From: Flavobacterium sp.
GTDB taxonomy: Bacteria; Bacteroidota; Bacteroidia; Flavobacteriales; Flavobacteriaceae
Length of the DNA stretch: 64,000 nt
NCBI GenBank assembly: GCA_020403245.1
Contig: JADBYA010000002.1
Location: forward strand, 124,001 to 188,000
Direction of reading: 5' to 3'
Part shown: one piece after another, positions 25,526-34,525 of the stretch
Numbering within the stretch: position 1 is the stretch's first letter
Layout of the letters: every line of letters starts with the position of its first letter
Notes under the pieces: generated by a model
Told to the model about the DNA's origin: nothing
Databases searched by the model: none
What the model saw: only the letters and a program-made list of their open reading frames with translations
Program-made: the position numbers and the translations under genes

Positions 25526-27784
25526 ATGACTATAAAAAAAATAACAACGGTGTTACTACTATTAGCAACCTCGGCAATTTTTGCTCAGGATGATTTAAGT
25601 ATTACCCCGTTTAAAAAGCCTCAAACTAAGAAAGAAGTTCTAGATTCTATTAAAGCTACTTTTGTACATGACAAAATTGCTACTTGCATTGATAGCATGT
25701 GGATGAAAGAACTGGCTAGCTTAGATTTGTATAACGAACTGACTCTAGACATTAAAAATATTAATGTTGATGAAAAAGTAGATTATGAATTACCTACAGC
25801 ACTTTTGAAAGAACGTTTGAAGATATTAGACGAAAAATCACCCTTCAATATTGAGTACAACGTTGGTTTAGAAAATGTAATTAAATCATTTTTAAAATAC
25901 CGAAAAAAGGCATTTGAACGATTAATGGGAATTTCTCAGTTTTATTTCCCCATATTCGAAGAAGCACTAGCGGCACAAAACATTCCTTTGGAAATAAAGT
26001 ATTTGGCAGTAGTTGAGTCTGCCTTAAACCCAAGAGCTGTTTCAAGAGTTGGCGCAACCGGTTTGTGGCAATTTATGTACCAAACAGGTAAGCAATATGA
26101 TTTAAAAGTTGACACCTATGTTGACGAAAGATGTGATCCGCTAAAAGCGAGTAAAGCAGCTACTCAATACATGAAAAACATGTATGGTATTTTTGGTGAT
26201 TGGGATTTAGTATTGGCATCGTACAACACAGGTCCGGGAAATGTTGCTAAAGCCATTCGACGATCTGGAGGAAAACAAAATTATTGGAACATTAGACCCT
26301 ATTTGCACAAAGAAACTCAAGGTTATGTTCCTGCTTTTTTGGCCACAATGTATATTTTCGAATACCATAAAGAACACGGAATAGTGCCAAATAAAGCTGT
26401 TGCAAATCAATTTGCTACAGATACAGTTTTGGTAAAAAGAGCTTTAACTTTTAAACAGATTTCCGATTTATTAGACATTCCTGTAGCAGAATTACAATTT
26501 CTGAATCCCTCATATAAAAGAGAAGTTATACCACAAGTAACAGGTTTTGATTATTTTTTAAAATTACCATTAGATAAAATTGCATTGTTCACTTCAAACG
26601 AAGAAAGAATTTATGCTTATGCAAGTTATGAAGACAGTCTAAGAGAAAAGCCATTCTCAAGTATGTTAGCTTCAAAAAGCGTATCAGAATCGAGTAATTC
26701 TTCAAATATTAAATACCATAAAGTAAGAAGAGGAGAAAGTTTGAGCAAAATTTCTAATCGATATGGTATTACTATGTCAGAATTAAAAAAGTGGAATCAT
26801 TTGCGAAGTAATAAAGCGCCTTTGGGCAGAAATTTAAAAATTTATTCTACAGAAGAATCTATTGCTTCAAGCAGTAAAATTCAAACCAAATTAGACACAA
26901 CTGCTGTGAAAGAAACCTCAGCATTGGCATCAAATACCAATAAAGTATTTAAAGAAGAAAAAGTAGTTTCCTATAAAGATGTTACCAAGATATATAAAGT
27001 CAAAAGTGGCGATAACATAAGTGAAATAGCAAATAAATATGACGTAGCGATTGCTGATATTAAAAAATGGAATAAACTAAGAGGAACAAACATCAACACA
27101 GGACAAAAGCTAAAAATAATTAAAAACGAAAGAGTTGTTACCACAGTTAGAAAAGAAGTGAAATCAGAAAAAGCAATAGTAGATACTAAAACACAAACAA
27201 CTCTTGCCTTGAAAGATACAAACTCCGGTGAAAGCCAAAACAATAAAGATTTTTATGAAGTTCAAAAAGGGGATAATTTATTAAGTATTGCCAAAAAATT
27301 CAATGTTAGCATAGAAGACCTTAAGGAATGGAACAATCTTGATGACTCCAATGTTCAAATGGGTTCTAAATTAGCATTGGCAAATAAACAAGAAACACTT
27401 AAAGAAGAAGAGCCAAGGGAAACTAAGATTGTAGAATATAAAGTAAAAAAAGGTGACAATATTGGGAGCATTGCACATAAACATAATGTATCAGTTGCCG
27501 AAATTAAAGAATGGAATGAGTTAGAAGATAATAATGTTAGATTAGGATCTACCATTATTGTTTCAAAATCAGAAATTGTCGTAAACGACTCCAAATCTTC
27601 GAATAAAGAGAATAGTGCATCAAATCAAAAAGAAGAAGAAGTTAAATTATACTACGTTAAACAAGGAGATTCATTGTTTAGTATTGCAAAAAAGTATAAT
27701 GTAACCGCATCTGATATCAAAAAATGGAATGGTATAAAAAACGAAAGGTTAAAACCAGGCATGAAATTAAAAATTAACGGTTAA
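25526..27784 (+). CDS. MltD-like lytic transglycosylase with five LysM domains
   Basis: 752 residues with a signal peptide ending at about 20 (TSAIFAQD). The SLT-type catalytic domain spans about 130-290, with the catalytic Glu in VVESALNPRAVS near residue 164, then GATGLWQFMYQTGKQY and LASYNTGPGNV. Five LysM repeats begin near residues 395, 488, 574, 636 and 707, each ending in KKWN/KEWN and a hydrophobic strand, with Ser/Thr/Lys/Glu-rich linkers between. It cleaves peptidoglycan glycan strands in the periplasm. Five LysM is more than the one or two of typical proteobacterial MltD. Confidence 0.92.
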   Translation: MTIKKITTVLLLLATSAIFAQDDLSITPFKKPQTKKEVLDSIKATFVHDKIATCIDSMWMKELASLDLYNELTLDIKNINVDEKVDYELPTALLKERLKILDEKSPFNIEYNVGLENVIKSFLKYRKKAFERLMGISQFYFPIFEEALAAQNIPLEIKYLAVVESALNPRAVSRVGATGLWQFMYQTGKQYDLKVDTYVDERCDPLKASKAATQYMKNMYGIFGDWDLVLASYNTGPGNVAKAIRRSGGKQNYWNIRPYLHKETQGYVPAFLATMYIFEYHKEHGIVPNKAVANQFATDTVLVKRALTFKQISDLLDIPVAELQFLNPSYKREVIPQVTGFDYFLKLPLDKIALFTSNEERIYAYASYEDSLREKPFSSMLASKSVSESSNSSNIKYHKVRRGESLSKISNRYGITMSELKKWNHLRSNKAPLGRNLKIYSTEESIASSSKIQTKLDTTAVKETSALASNTNKVFKEEKVVSYKDVTKIYKVKSGDNISEIANKYDVAIADIKKWNKLRGTNINTGQKLKIIKNERVVTTVRKEVKSEKAIVDTKTQTTLALKDTNSGESQNNKDFYEVQKGDNLLSIAKKFNVSIEDLKEWNNLDDSNVQMGSKLALANKQETLKEEEPRETKIVEYKVKKGDNIGSIAHKHNVSVAEIKEWNELEDNNVRLGSTIIVSKSEIVVNDSKSSNKENSASNQKEEEVKLYYVKQGDSLFSIAKKYNVTASDIKKWNGIKNERLKPGMKLKING

Positions 27785-27806
27785 TCCGAAAATCTTGTAT
27801 AAATTT

Positions 27807-27842
27807 GGGTTTTATTTTTATTATGAATAAAACCCTTTTTTT
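27807..27842 (+). terminator. Intrinsic terminator overlapping the next start codon
   Basis: GGGTTTTATT (27807-27816) and AATAAAACCC (27826-27835) form a 10-bp stem followed by seven T. The ATG of the DUF4837 gene (27823) is in the loop and its codons 2-5 form the 3' stem, so the terminator of the transglycosylase gene is also the initiation region of the next one. Confidence 0.75.
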
Positions 27843-28806
27843 ATGGATTATTTTCTCTGGTTTGTTGGGCTCTTGTTCTTTTAAAAAAGACAAGTTGCCA
27901 GAAGATTCTGTGGCAACAATAAATACTATTGCTGTGATTATTGATGATCAACTTTGGAAAGGTGAAGTGGGCGATAGTATTAGAAATAAATTTGCTTCAC
28001 CCGTTTTAGGTTTACCACAAGAAGAGCCACTTTTTACTATCAATCAATATCCGGTAAAACTTTTTGAAGGATTCTCAACCGATACTCGAAACATTATTAT
28101 TGTTAAAAAAGATATCGAAGCCAAATTTGAAATTAAAGAAAATGAATTTACAACCCCTCAAAATGCTTTTCATATTTCAGGAAAAACGGCTTTTGAAATT
28201 CTACAAATATTAGAAAAAAATAGCTCCAATATTATTCAAAAAATGAGAAAAACAGAAATTTCTCAAAATCAAGAAATTTTCAAAGATTCTCTTTTGGACA
28301 TCCAAAAAATTCAAAAAAAGTTCAACATCAATATTTTGATTCCATCAAAATATGAATACGTTATGCGAAGACGAAATTTCATTTGGATGAAAAGCGAAAT
28401 TACTAGCGGTAATACCAGTTTATTATTGTATCAAATCCCTTTAAAAAGTATTCACACTCATAATGCAGTTAACGACATTGTAAAAACAAGAGACTCTATA
28501 GGAAAACTATACATCCACGGTTCAGATAGAGGAACAAAAATGGTTACCGAAGAAGCCTATTCACCTTATTTTTTAGAGACAACGCTTGCTGGGAAGAAAG
28601 CATTTGAAACAAAAGGAACATGGCAAATGAAAAACGATTTCATGTCAGGACCATTTATCAACTATGCTATTTTTGACAAAGAGAATAATAGAATATTGGT
28701 GCTTGAAGGATTTTGCTACGCACCATCAAAAGAAAAGCGCGATTTAATGTTTGAATTAGAATCTATTATTAAATCCATTCAATTTAATAAAAAGCGGGTT
28801 AAATGA
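27823..28806 (+). CDS. DUF4837 family lipoprotein
   Basis: 327 residues from ATG 27823, which gives a clean lipoprotein signal (MNKTLFLWIIFSGLLGSCSF); a TTG 18 bp upstream would only add six residues in front. The mature part is mixed alpha/beta with a central segment YEYVMRRRNFIWMKSEI characteristic of DUF4837 proteins of Bacteroidota. No function is known. The start codon lies in a terminator hairpin, and the stop overlaps the next gene by 4 bp (ATGA), so the two are translationally coupled. Confidence 0.82.
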   Translation: MNKTLFLWIIFSGLLGSCSFKKDKLPEDSVATINTIAVIIDDQLWKGEVGDSIRNKFASPVLGLPQEEPLFTINQYPVKLFEGFSTDTRNIIIVKKDIEAKFEIKENEFTTPQNAFHISGKTAFEILQILEKNSSNIIQKMRKTEISQNQEIFKDSLLDIQKIQKKFNINILIPSKYEYVMRRRNFIWMKSEITSGNTSLLLYQIPLKSIHTHNAVNDIVKTRDSIGKLYIHGSDRGTKMVTEEAYSPYFLETTLAGKKAFETKGTWQMKNDFMSGPFINYAIFDKENNRILVLEGFCYAPSKEKRDLMFELESIIKSIQFNKKRVK

Positions 28807-29249
28807 ATCTAGAATGGAAAATAAAGCATTTTGAAGCACTTTCTGCACAAGAGCTTTATGATTTGCTTCAATTGCGAAGCGAAGTCTTTGTGGTGGAGCA
28901 AAATTGCGTTTATCAAGACATTGATGGTAAAGATGAGAAAGCAATCCATCTTATAGGAGAATATAATGGAAAAATAGTGGCTTATGCTAGACTTTTTAAA
29001 CCTGCAGCTTATTTTGAACAAGCATCTATTGGTCGTGTCGTGGTTAAAGAAACTTATAGAGCTAAAAAATTAGGTCACCTTTTAATGAGAGAAGCAGTTC
29101 AGGTAATTGAAACTCATTTTGAGGCAACAAAAATCACGATTTCTGCACAATTATATTTAAAAAAATTCTACGAAAGTCAAGGGTTTGTTCAAACTAGTGA
29201 AATGTATTTAGAAGATGATATTCCACATATTGAGATGAAGAAGGGGTAA
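28803..29249 (+). CDS. GNAT family N-acetyltransferase (ElaA-like)
   Basis: 148 residues. LYDLLQLRSEVFVVEQNCVY near the N-terminus and SIGRVVVKETYRAKKLGHLL (motif A region with the acetyl-CoA loop) around 75-95 match ElaA-type GNAT enzymes, as does the FYESQGFVQTS motif near the C-terminus. It transfers an acetyl group from acetyl-CoA to an unknown amine. It overlaps the DUF4837 gene by 4 bp and converges on the OmpA-domain gene with no gap. Confidence 0.88.
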   Translation: MNLEWKIKHFEALSAQELYDLLQLRSEVFVVEQNCVYQDIDGKDEKAIHLIGEYNGKIVAYARLFKPAAYFEQASIGRVVVKETYRAKKLGHLLMREAVQVIETHFEATKITISAQLYLKKFYESQGFVQTSEMYLEDDIPHIEMKKG

Positions 29250-30062
29250 TTACACTTTTGATATAACAATTTCTACTCTTCTGTCATATTCTGCCCCTTT
29301 TCCCAATGGTACAGTATTTCCATACCCTTTAAAAGTCATTCTTGTTTTATTTATTTTTTTAAATAGTAAATATTTATACACCGTTTCTGCTCTATTAGTA
29401 GATAGTTGTCTTTTTTTGGTTTCTTTATCAATGGCTTCTTTTTGGTAAGGCGGCGTACAGCAGACATGCCCTTGAATTTCAAAATGATAATTTTTATATT
29501 TCATCAAGAGTTTTGCTATTTTATCCAACTCCGTTTTCGATTTAAAAGTCAATTTACTACTTCCTCTTTCAAATAAAACATTGTCTAGATAGACATGGTC
29601 ACCGACAATATGATTTTTTTGAATGGTATTGTAAAATCCAGGAATCACAATTTTTGGCAATGGTCTAAGGTTGATAACTACGTCAACTCTCCTGTTTTTT
29701 GAACGTTTTTCGGGAAGATTTTCTACAATATCATCGTCAATAAGAATTCTCCCCTTTCCCTCAATGGTGATAATGATTTTACTTTTTATTCCACTTGCAA
29801 TGATTTTGTTTTGAATAGTTGTGGCCCGATTGGTTGACAGTTTAAAATTATAGGCCTCTTTTCCAATATCATCAGTATACCCAAAAATCTGAATGGACTC
29901 TATTCTTGTTGAATCGGAATTTCTGATAAAATCGACTACTTCATTTCCTTGCTTTTCACCTAAAGTATATTTATCAAAGTCAAAGTAAACCGAGTGAACG
30001 ACTTCCTCTTGAGCTTGAATAAAACCGATAAAGAGAAATGGTAAATATTTTAGTATTTTCAT
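29250..30062 (-). CDS. Secreted protein with two tandem OmpA-like domains
   Basis: 270 residues with a signal peptide ending at IQAQE. Two OmpA C-terminal-like modules follow in tandem: one at about 20-130 (VYFDFDKYTLGEKQGNEVVDF, GYTDDIGKEAYNFKLSTNRA, NRRVDVVI) and one at about 155-270 (VLFERGSSKLTF, IQGHVCCTPPYQ, LSTNRAETVYKYL, DRRVEIVISKV). The first keeps the Asp and Arg of peptidoglycan-binding sites; the second has CCTPP where the Asp normally lies, so diaminopimelate binding there is doubtful. It starts 1 bp after the protease gene stop. Confidence 0.8.
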   Translation of the reverse strand: MKILKYLPFLFIGFIQAQEEVVHSVYFDFDKYTLGEKQGNEVVDFIRNSDSTRIESIQIFGYTDDIGKEAYNFKLSTNRATTIQNKIIASGIKSKIIITIEGKGRILIDDDIVENLPEKRSKNRRVDVVINLRPLPKIVIPGFYNTIQKNHIVGDHVYLDNVLFERGSSKLTFKSKTELDKIAKLLMKYKNYHFEIQGHVCCTPPYQKEAIDKETKKRQLSTNRAETVYKYLLFKKINKTRMTFKGYGNTVPLGKGAEYDRRVEIVISKV

Positions 30063-30063
30063 C

Positions 30064-31701
30064 TTAAATTTTTAAAATCTTGTTGTATTCCTCCTTATTA
30101 TTTAAAACACCAATAGCTTTTTTAATTTCTAAATTATTTTTTATGTAATATTGATACAACCCTTCTTTGTATTGGTAACGCTTGATAATCTCATCCAACA
30201 TTAAATTTTTTATTTCCTTTTGATTTTTGTCAATCATAGTTGCTTCACTTCTTTGCAAAGCGGCTAATAATTGTTCGTATTCGGATTGAATAGCAGTGTC
30301 AATGTTTTCTTTTTTAGCTTTTTCCAAAGTGTTTTTAAGAGCTACTTCTGTTTCCGTATTAATATCTGTTTTTTCACGCTTAAGAAATGCTTTAAAGTCT
30401 GCAAAATCTGAATCTGTAAGTGTTGGGATTTTGTCACCCAGAGTTGGATTTTTATAATAATAATAAGTTACATAATTAAAAATACCATCGTTTTTTTGTA
30501 ATGCATCAGCAATCATGCTTGTTTTTGTTTCTGCAATTTCAATATCTGGCAAAACACCACCGCCATCAAAAACAGGTCTTCCTTTTTTGGTTTTAAATGC
30601 ATTATAGTTTTTTTCTTCTGTTTTAGTGGCTTTTCCATTCTTGTCTTTTTTATTGTAATTCAACGCCTGAATGCATCTTCCAGAAGGTGTGTAATATCTA
30701 GAAATAGTTACTTTTACTTGAGTTCCATAGGTCATGTCAATTGGACGTTGTACTAATCCTTTTCCAAAACTTCGACTTCCTAAAATAACAGCGCGGTCTA
30801 GATCTTGTAATGCTCCAGAAACAATCTCAGAGGCAGAAGCACTTTTACCATCAACAAGTATAACCAATGGAATTAGAGTATCAATTGGCTCTCGATTGGT
30901 TTTATAAACATTATTGTATTTCTCGTTTTTTGATTTTGTAGTTACAATTATTTCTCCTTTTGGAACAAATAAATTACAAATAGTTACTGCTTCATTCAAC
31001 AATCCGCCGGGGTTTCCTCGCAAATCAAGAATTATCTGAGTTGCACCATCAGCTTTTAGTTTTTCCAATGCTTCTTTAGTTTGTGATGATGCTTTTTGGC
31101 TAAATTGAGATAAAACAATATAACCGGTTTTATCGTCTGCTTTTCCAAAGAAAGGAACTGCTTTTACTTCTACTTCGTCCAAAATTAATTGGGTTGTCAT
31201 TGGTTTTCCTTGGCGTAAGTATTTAATTTCAATTTTAGTGTTTTTTACGCCTTTCAATAATTGGGAAGCATCATCTTTAAAATCGGAGAGCTTAATATCG
31301 CCTATTTGGGTGATTTCATCACCCGCTTTTAAACCCGCTTTGTCCGCAGGAAATCCTTTATAAGGTTCTTTGATGATGAGTTTGTCTTCTTTTCTTGTGA
31401 TAATTGCTCCTATTCCTGTGTATTCTCCAGTATTATTTATTTTGAATTTTATAACATCTTGTTCATTGAAATAATTGGTATATGGGTCTAAATCTGCCAA
31501 CATACTCTTAATGGCTTTGTCCATTAATTCTGCTGGATTAGTTTCATCAACATAGTTTTGATTGATGGTTTTAAACAGTGTGGTAAAGATTTCGAGTTGT
31601 TTAGAAATTTCGAAGAAATCGTCTTTAAAACTTACGCCAATAAAGAGAAAAATACTCAAGACGGCAGGGTAAAAATATTTTTTTTTAATTCTTAAGAACA
31701 T
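30064..31701 (-). CDS. S41 (CtpA/tail-specific) carboxy-terminal processing protease
   Basis: 545 residues from the ATG at 31701; the frame extends to a TTG at 31719 but the ATG directly begins the basic-hydrophobic membrane anchor (FLRIKKKYFYPAVLSIFLFIGV). A PDZ domain (IITRKEDKLIIKEPYKGFPA...GLKAGDEIT) lies at about 100-175. The protease core has the catalytic Ser in DGKSASASEIVSG near residue 285 and the Lys in SRSFGKGLVQ near 310. It trims C-termini of envelope proteins. It follows rnpA and precedes the OmpA-like gene. Confidence 0.92.
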   Translation of the reverse strand: MFLRIKKKYFYPAVLSIFLFIGVSFKDDFFEISKQLEIFTTLFKTINQNYVDETNPAELMDKAIKSMLADLDPYTNYFNEQDVIKFKINNTGEYTGIGAIITRKEDKLIIKEPYKGFPADKAGLKAGDEITQIGDIKLSDFKDDASQLLKGVKNTKIEIKYLRQGKPMTTQLILDEVEVKAVPFFGKADDKTGYIVLSQFSQKASSQTKEALEKLKADGATQIILDLRGNPGGLLNEAVTICNLFVPKGEIIVTTKSKNEKYNNVYKTNREPIDTLIPLVILVDGKSASASEIVSGALQDLDRAVILGSRSFGKGLVQRPIDMTYGTQVKVTISRYYTPSGRCIQALNYNKKDKNGKATKTEEKNYNAFKTKKGRPVFDGGGVLPDIEIAETKTSMIADALQKNDGIFNYVTYYYYKNPTLGDKIPTLTDSDFADFKAFLKREKTDINTETEVALKNTLEKAKKENIDTAIQSEYEQLLAALQRSEATMIDKNQKEIKNLMLDEIIKRYQYKEGLYQYYIKNNLEIKKAIGVLNNKEEYNKILKI

Positions 31702-31764
31702 GGTTTTTTCTTTAAACAAGTTAACGAATATATTAAATTACTTCAAATGAATTTAGGCACATCA

Positions 31765-32154
31765 TCAGTTTATTTTTTTTTCTTGTATAATAGCTTTTCT
31801 AAATTTCTCGAAAAGCTTTTTGGTTTTTTCTTCTATTTCTTGGTAAGATAATTTTTCGTTGGTTTGATAAAAAAACATAATACAATATTTTGTGTCTAAA
31901 TTAGTTGTCAATATAGATTTATTCAATCGATAACATTCTCTCAAAACACGCTTGTAATAATTACGGTCAACAGCTTTTTTAAAATGTTTTTTGGAAACCG
32001 AAACGCCCATTTTTAAGGGTACATTTTCTTCAAAATCGTGTGTAATATACACTAATCGCAATGGGTATTTACTCACCGATTTGCCCTCTGAAAATAACAA
32101 GTCGATAATTTTTTTACTTTTAAGTTTTTCAGAAACCGGATAGGAAAAATCCAT
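31765..32154 (-). CDS. rnpA: Ribonuclease P protein component
   Basis: 129 residues. Starts with the typical YPVSEKLKSKKIIDLLFSEGKSV and contains the RNR-box variant DRNYYKRVLRECYR near residue 62. It binds the RNase P RNA and helps mature tRNA 5' ends. In many bacteria rnpA follows rpmH; here no ribosomal protein gene is adjacent, and the gene is instead fourth in a run of envelope and protease genes, overlapping the upstream secreted-protein gene by one base. Confidence 0.93.
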   Translation of the reverse strand: MDFSYPVSEKLKSKKIIDLLFSEGKSVSKYPLRLVYITHDFEENVPLKMGVSVSKKHFKKAVDRNYYKRVLRECYRLNKSILTTNLDTKYCIMFFYQTNEKLSYQEIEEKTKKLFEKFRKAIIQEKKIN

Positions 32155-32567
32155 TATTTGACATTGTAAATATTGTAAACAAATTTCACTTCGTTATAGT
32201 TGATGTAAAACTGCATACGGTTGTTCTCTTTCTTTTTAGTAATAATTAGAATTGTACATTTGGAAAACATAGTATCTACACACTCAAAAGGAACAATATT
32301 TACCTCATCAGTATCTTGAATTTCACCATAAGCTTTTATTTTAAAAGACTGCACCTCAGATGAGTTAACGATTATCAAATCTTTCTTTGGATCTACACTA
32401 ATTAGAACATTGGCTTCTACAAATTCAGACCACTCGTTCCAATCACCATTGTCTTTTTTGTCGGTAAAGCTAACACTACTAGTTTTAAAACGAATAGGTT
32501 GTGCGGAAACATTTTGGGTTGCAAAACTTAAAATCAAAGCGAAAAAAACAATTTTAAATACTCTCAT
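32154..32567 (-). CDS. Small secreted protein of unknown function upstream of rnpA
   Basis: 137 residues with a signal peptide ending in QNVSAQ near residue 23. The mature part is predicted beta-rich, with hydrophobic strands separated by charged turns, and two Cys (FECVDTMFSKCTI) that could form a disulfide. I recognise no family. Its stop overlaps the rnpA start by one base (TAATG type), so it is probably translated with rnpA; the conserved pairing, if real, is worth noting. Confidence 0.7.
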   Translation of the reverse strand: MRVFKIVFFALILSFATQNVSAQPIRFKTSSVSFTDKKDNGDWNEWSEFVEANVLISVDPKKDLIIVNSSEVQSFKIKAYGEIQDTDEVNIVPFECVDTMFSKCTILIITKKKENNRMQFYINYNEVKFVYNIYNVK

Positions 32568-32641
32568 TTTTATATAATTTATAGAATGTAAAACTACAAA
32601 ATCTATTCCAAAATAAAGAGGTTAAAATTTGGCAACTTATT

Positions 32642-34525
32642 TTATTTGTTATTTACAAACACATTATTTTCTCTTTTCACATCTGCCATTAAATCAGATG
32701 AATCTATGCTAATTTTTTTGATTGACGAAAGCGGTTTTTGAATACTAAACTCATAGTTAGGCATTGCCCAAGCCCAATCATTCATAATAGTCCATTTAAT
32801 TTCGAGTTTAGGATTTGATTTTTGGAAGTTCATCATTCGAAGCGGAATATAATAACTCTCTTTTGTTCCGTCTGTATATTCTACCAAAACATCAATAGGC
32901 ATAGGCATTCTTCCTATTCTTTCTAATAAAATTGTAGTTGTGTTGTCTTTTTCGGCAACTTTTTTAATGCTATAATCAATCGTGTTTGTGGTTTGAGTCC
33001 AATCTGTTAGATACCAATCAAGATTGGCTCCAGAAACTCGTTCAGCGGTTCTTTTTATATCATTTGGCGTTGGATGTTTGAATTGAAATTCTTTGTAATA
33101 ACGTTTCAAGGTTTTCATTAAGTTGTCTTCCCCAATCAAATAAATTAATTGGCTCAAAAAGAGTTCCCCTTTGCTGTAGGAAGCAACGCTATAGGATCTG
33201 TTCAAGTCATATCGGTCGGCGTGTGTAGCAAGCGATTGCTCTTTGCCTGAATTAGCCAACTCAATATAACTTTTATAAGCCCCAGCAAAAGGATTTCCCA
33301 CTTTTTTTGCCGCCAGTTCATTAACAGCTAAATCTTCAATGAAAGAAGTAAACCCTTCGTCCATCCAGCCGTGTTTACTTTCGTTACTCGCCAAAACGTG
33401 TTGAAACCACGAATGTCCCATTTCATGAGCAATCAAACCTACAAATCCATTTAATTTCCCTTCGCCTAAAACCAAAGTACACATACCATATTCCATTCCG
33501 CCATCACCACCTTGAATTACGGAATATTGTTTGTAGGGATAATTGCCGATAGTTTTATTAAAAAACTGCATTAACTCAGCGGTCTTGGGTTGAGCTTGTT
33601 TCCATACATCAATAATCGCTGGATTATTTTTGTATAAAAAATGTAGTGTAACACCATTTTCTGCTGGATATTTATCGTGTACATATTCTTTATCAGCTGC
33701 CCAAGTAAAATCATGAACATTTGGCGCATAAAAATGCCAAGTCAGTGTTTTTTGTTTTTTGGGTATAGTAACAACGACTCCTGTATCTTGGTAATTATAT
33801 CCAATCTCGTTTGGGTTTTGTAAATAACCAGTTCCGCCTAAAACGTAATTTTTATCGATGGTGATTTTTACATCAAAATTTCCCCAAACACCGTGAAATT
33901 CTCTTGCGATATAGGGGTCAGCATGCCAACCTTCAAAATCAAATTCGGCTATTTTAGGATACCATTGCGCCATTGAAAGTTCAATACCCTCTGAATTATT
34001 TCTTCCCGAACGACGAATTTGTAGTGGAACTTGTCCATCAAAATCTAAAGTAAAAACCGTTGATTTGCCCGGTAAAATAGGGGTTGCCAAAACGACTTCC
34101 AAAATTGTGCCCACTTCCTTGGTTTGGGCAGAAACGCCATCTTGTTTGAAATTAGAAATTTTTAAATAGCCAATTTCATTAGGTAATAATTTTGAAATGC
34201 GACTTTCTTTTACTTCTTTGCCTTCTGAATTTTGTACTTTGTTCACCATTCTGCCATCCGGATCAGCAATGTTTTGTATCCGCAAATCCATTTCGCTTCC
34301 TGGCTGAAAAGCATTATTGTATAAATGGTAAAAAACTCTTTTTAAGGTGTCTTGTGAATTATTGGTATACAACAATTCTTGTTTGCCTTTATATTGATAG
34401 GATTTAACATCTATTATTACATCCATTTTGTAGTCAACATGTTGTTGCCAGTAGTCATTTGATTGTGCTTTGCAAAAAAGTATTCCAAGCAAAAAACCAA
34501 AGAGAAGCATTTTTTTCATTTTCAT
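32642..34525 (-). CDS. M1 family metallopeptidase (aminopeptidase N-like)
   Basis: 627 residues with a signal peptide (MLLFGFLLGILFCKAQS). The substrate-binding motif GGMEYG near residue 341 replaces GAMEN, and the zinc site HEMGHSWFQH followed by Glu 18 residues after the second His (in WMDEGFTSF) is complete. M1 enzymes remove N-terminal residues from peptides; this one is secreted. Its start overlaps the stop of the subtilase gene by one base, so a protease pair is co-translated. Confidence 0.92.
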   Translation of the reverse strand: MKMKKMLLFGFLLGILFCKAQSNDYWQQHVDYKMDVIIDVKSYQYKGKQELLYTNNSQDTLKRVFYHLYNNAFQPGSEMDLRIQNIADPDGRMVNKVQNSEGKEVKESRISKLLPNEIGYLKISNFKQDGVSAQTKEVGTILEVVLATPILPGKSTVFTLDFDGQVPLQIRRSGRNNSEGIELSMAQWYPKIAEFDFEGWHADPYIAREFHGVWGNFDVKITIDKNYVLGGTGYLQNPNEIGYNYQDTGVVVTIPKKQKTLTWHFYAPNVHDFTWAADKEYVHDKYPAENGVTLHFLYKNNPAIIDVWKQAQPKTAELMQFFNKTIGNYPYKQYSVIQGGDGGMEYGMCTLVLGEGKLNGFVGLIAHEMGHSWFQHVLASNESKHGWMDEGFTSFIEDLAVNELAAKKVGNPFAGAYKSYIELANSGKEQSLATHADRYDLNRSYSVASYSKGELFLSQLIYLIGEDNLMKTLKRYYKEFQFKHPTPNDIKRTAERVSGANLDWYLTDWTQTTNTIDYSIKKVAEKDNTTTILLERIGRMPMPIDVLVEYTDGTKESYYIPLRMMNFQKSNPKLEIKWTIMNDWAWAMPNYEFSIQKPLSSIKKISIDSSDLMADVKRENNVFVNNK

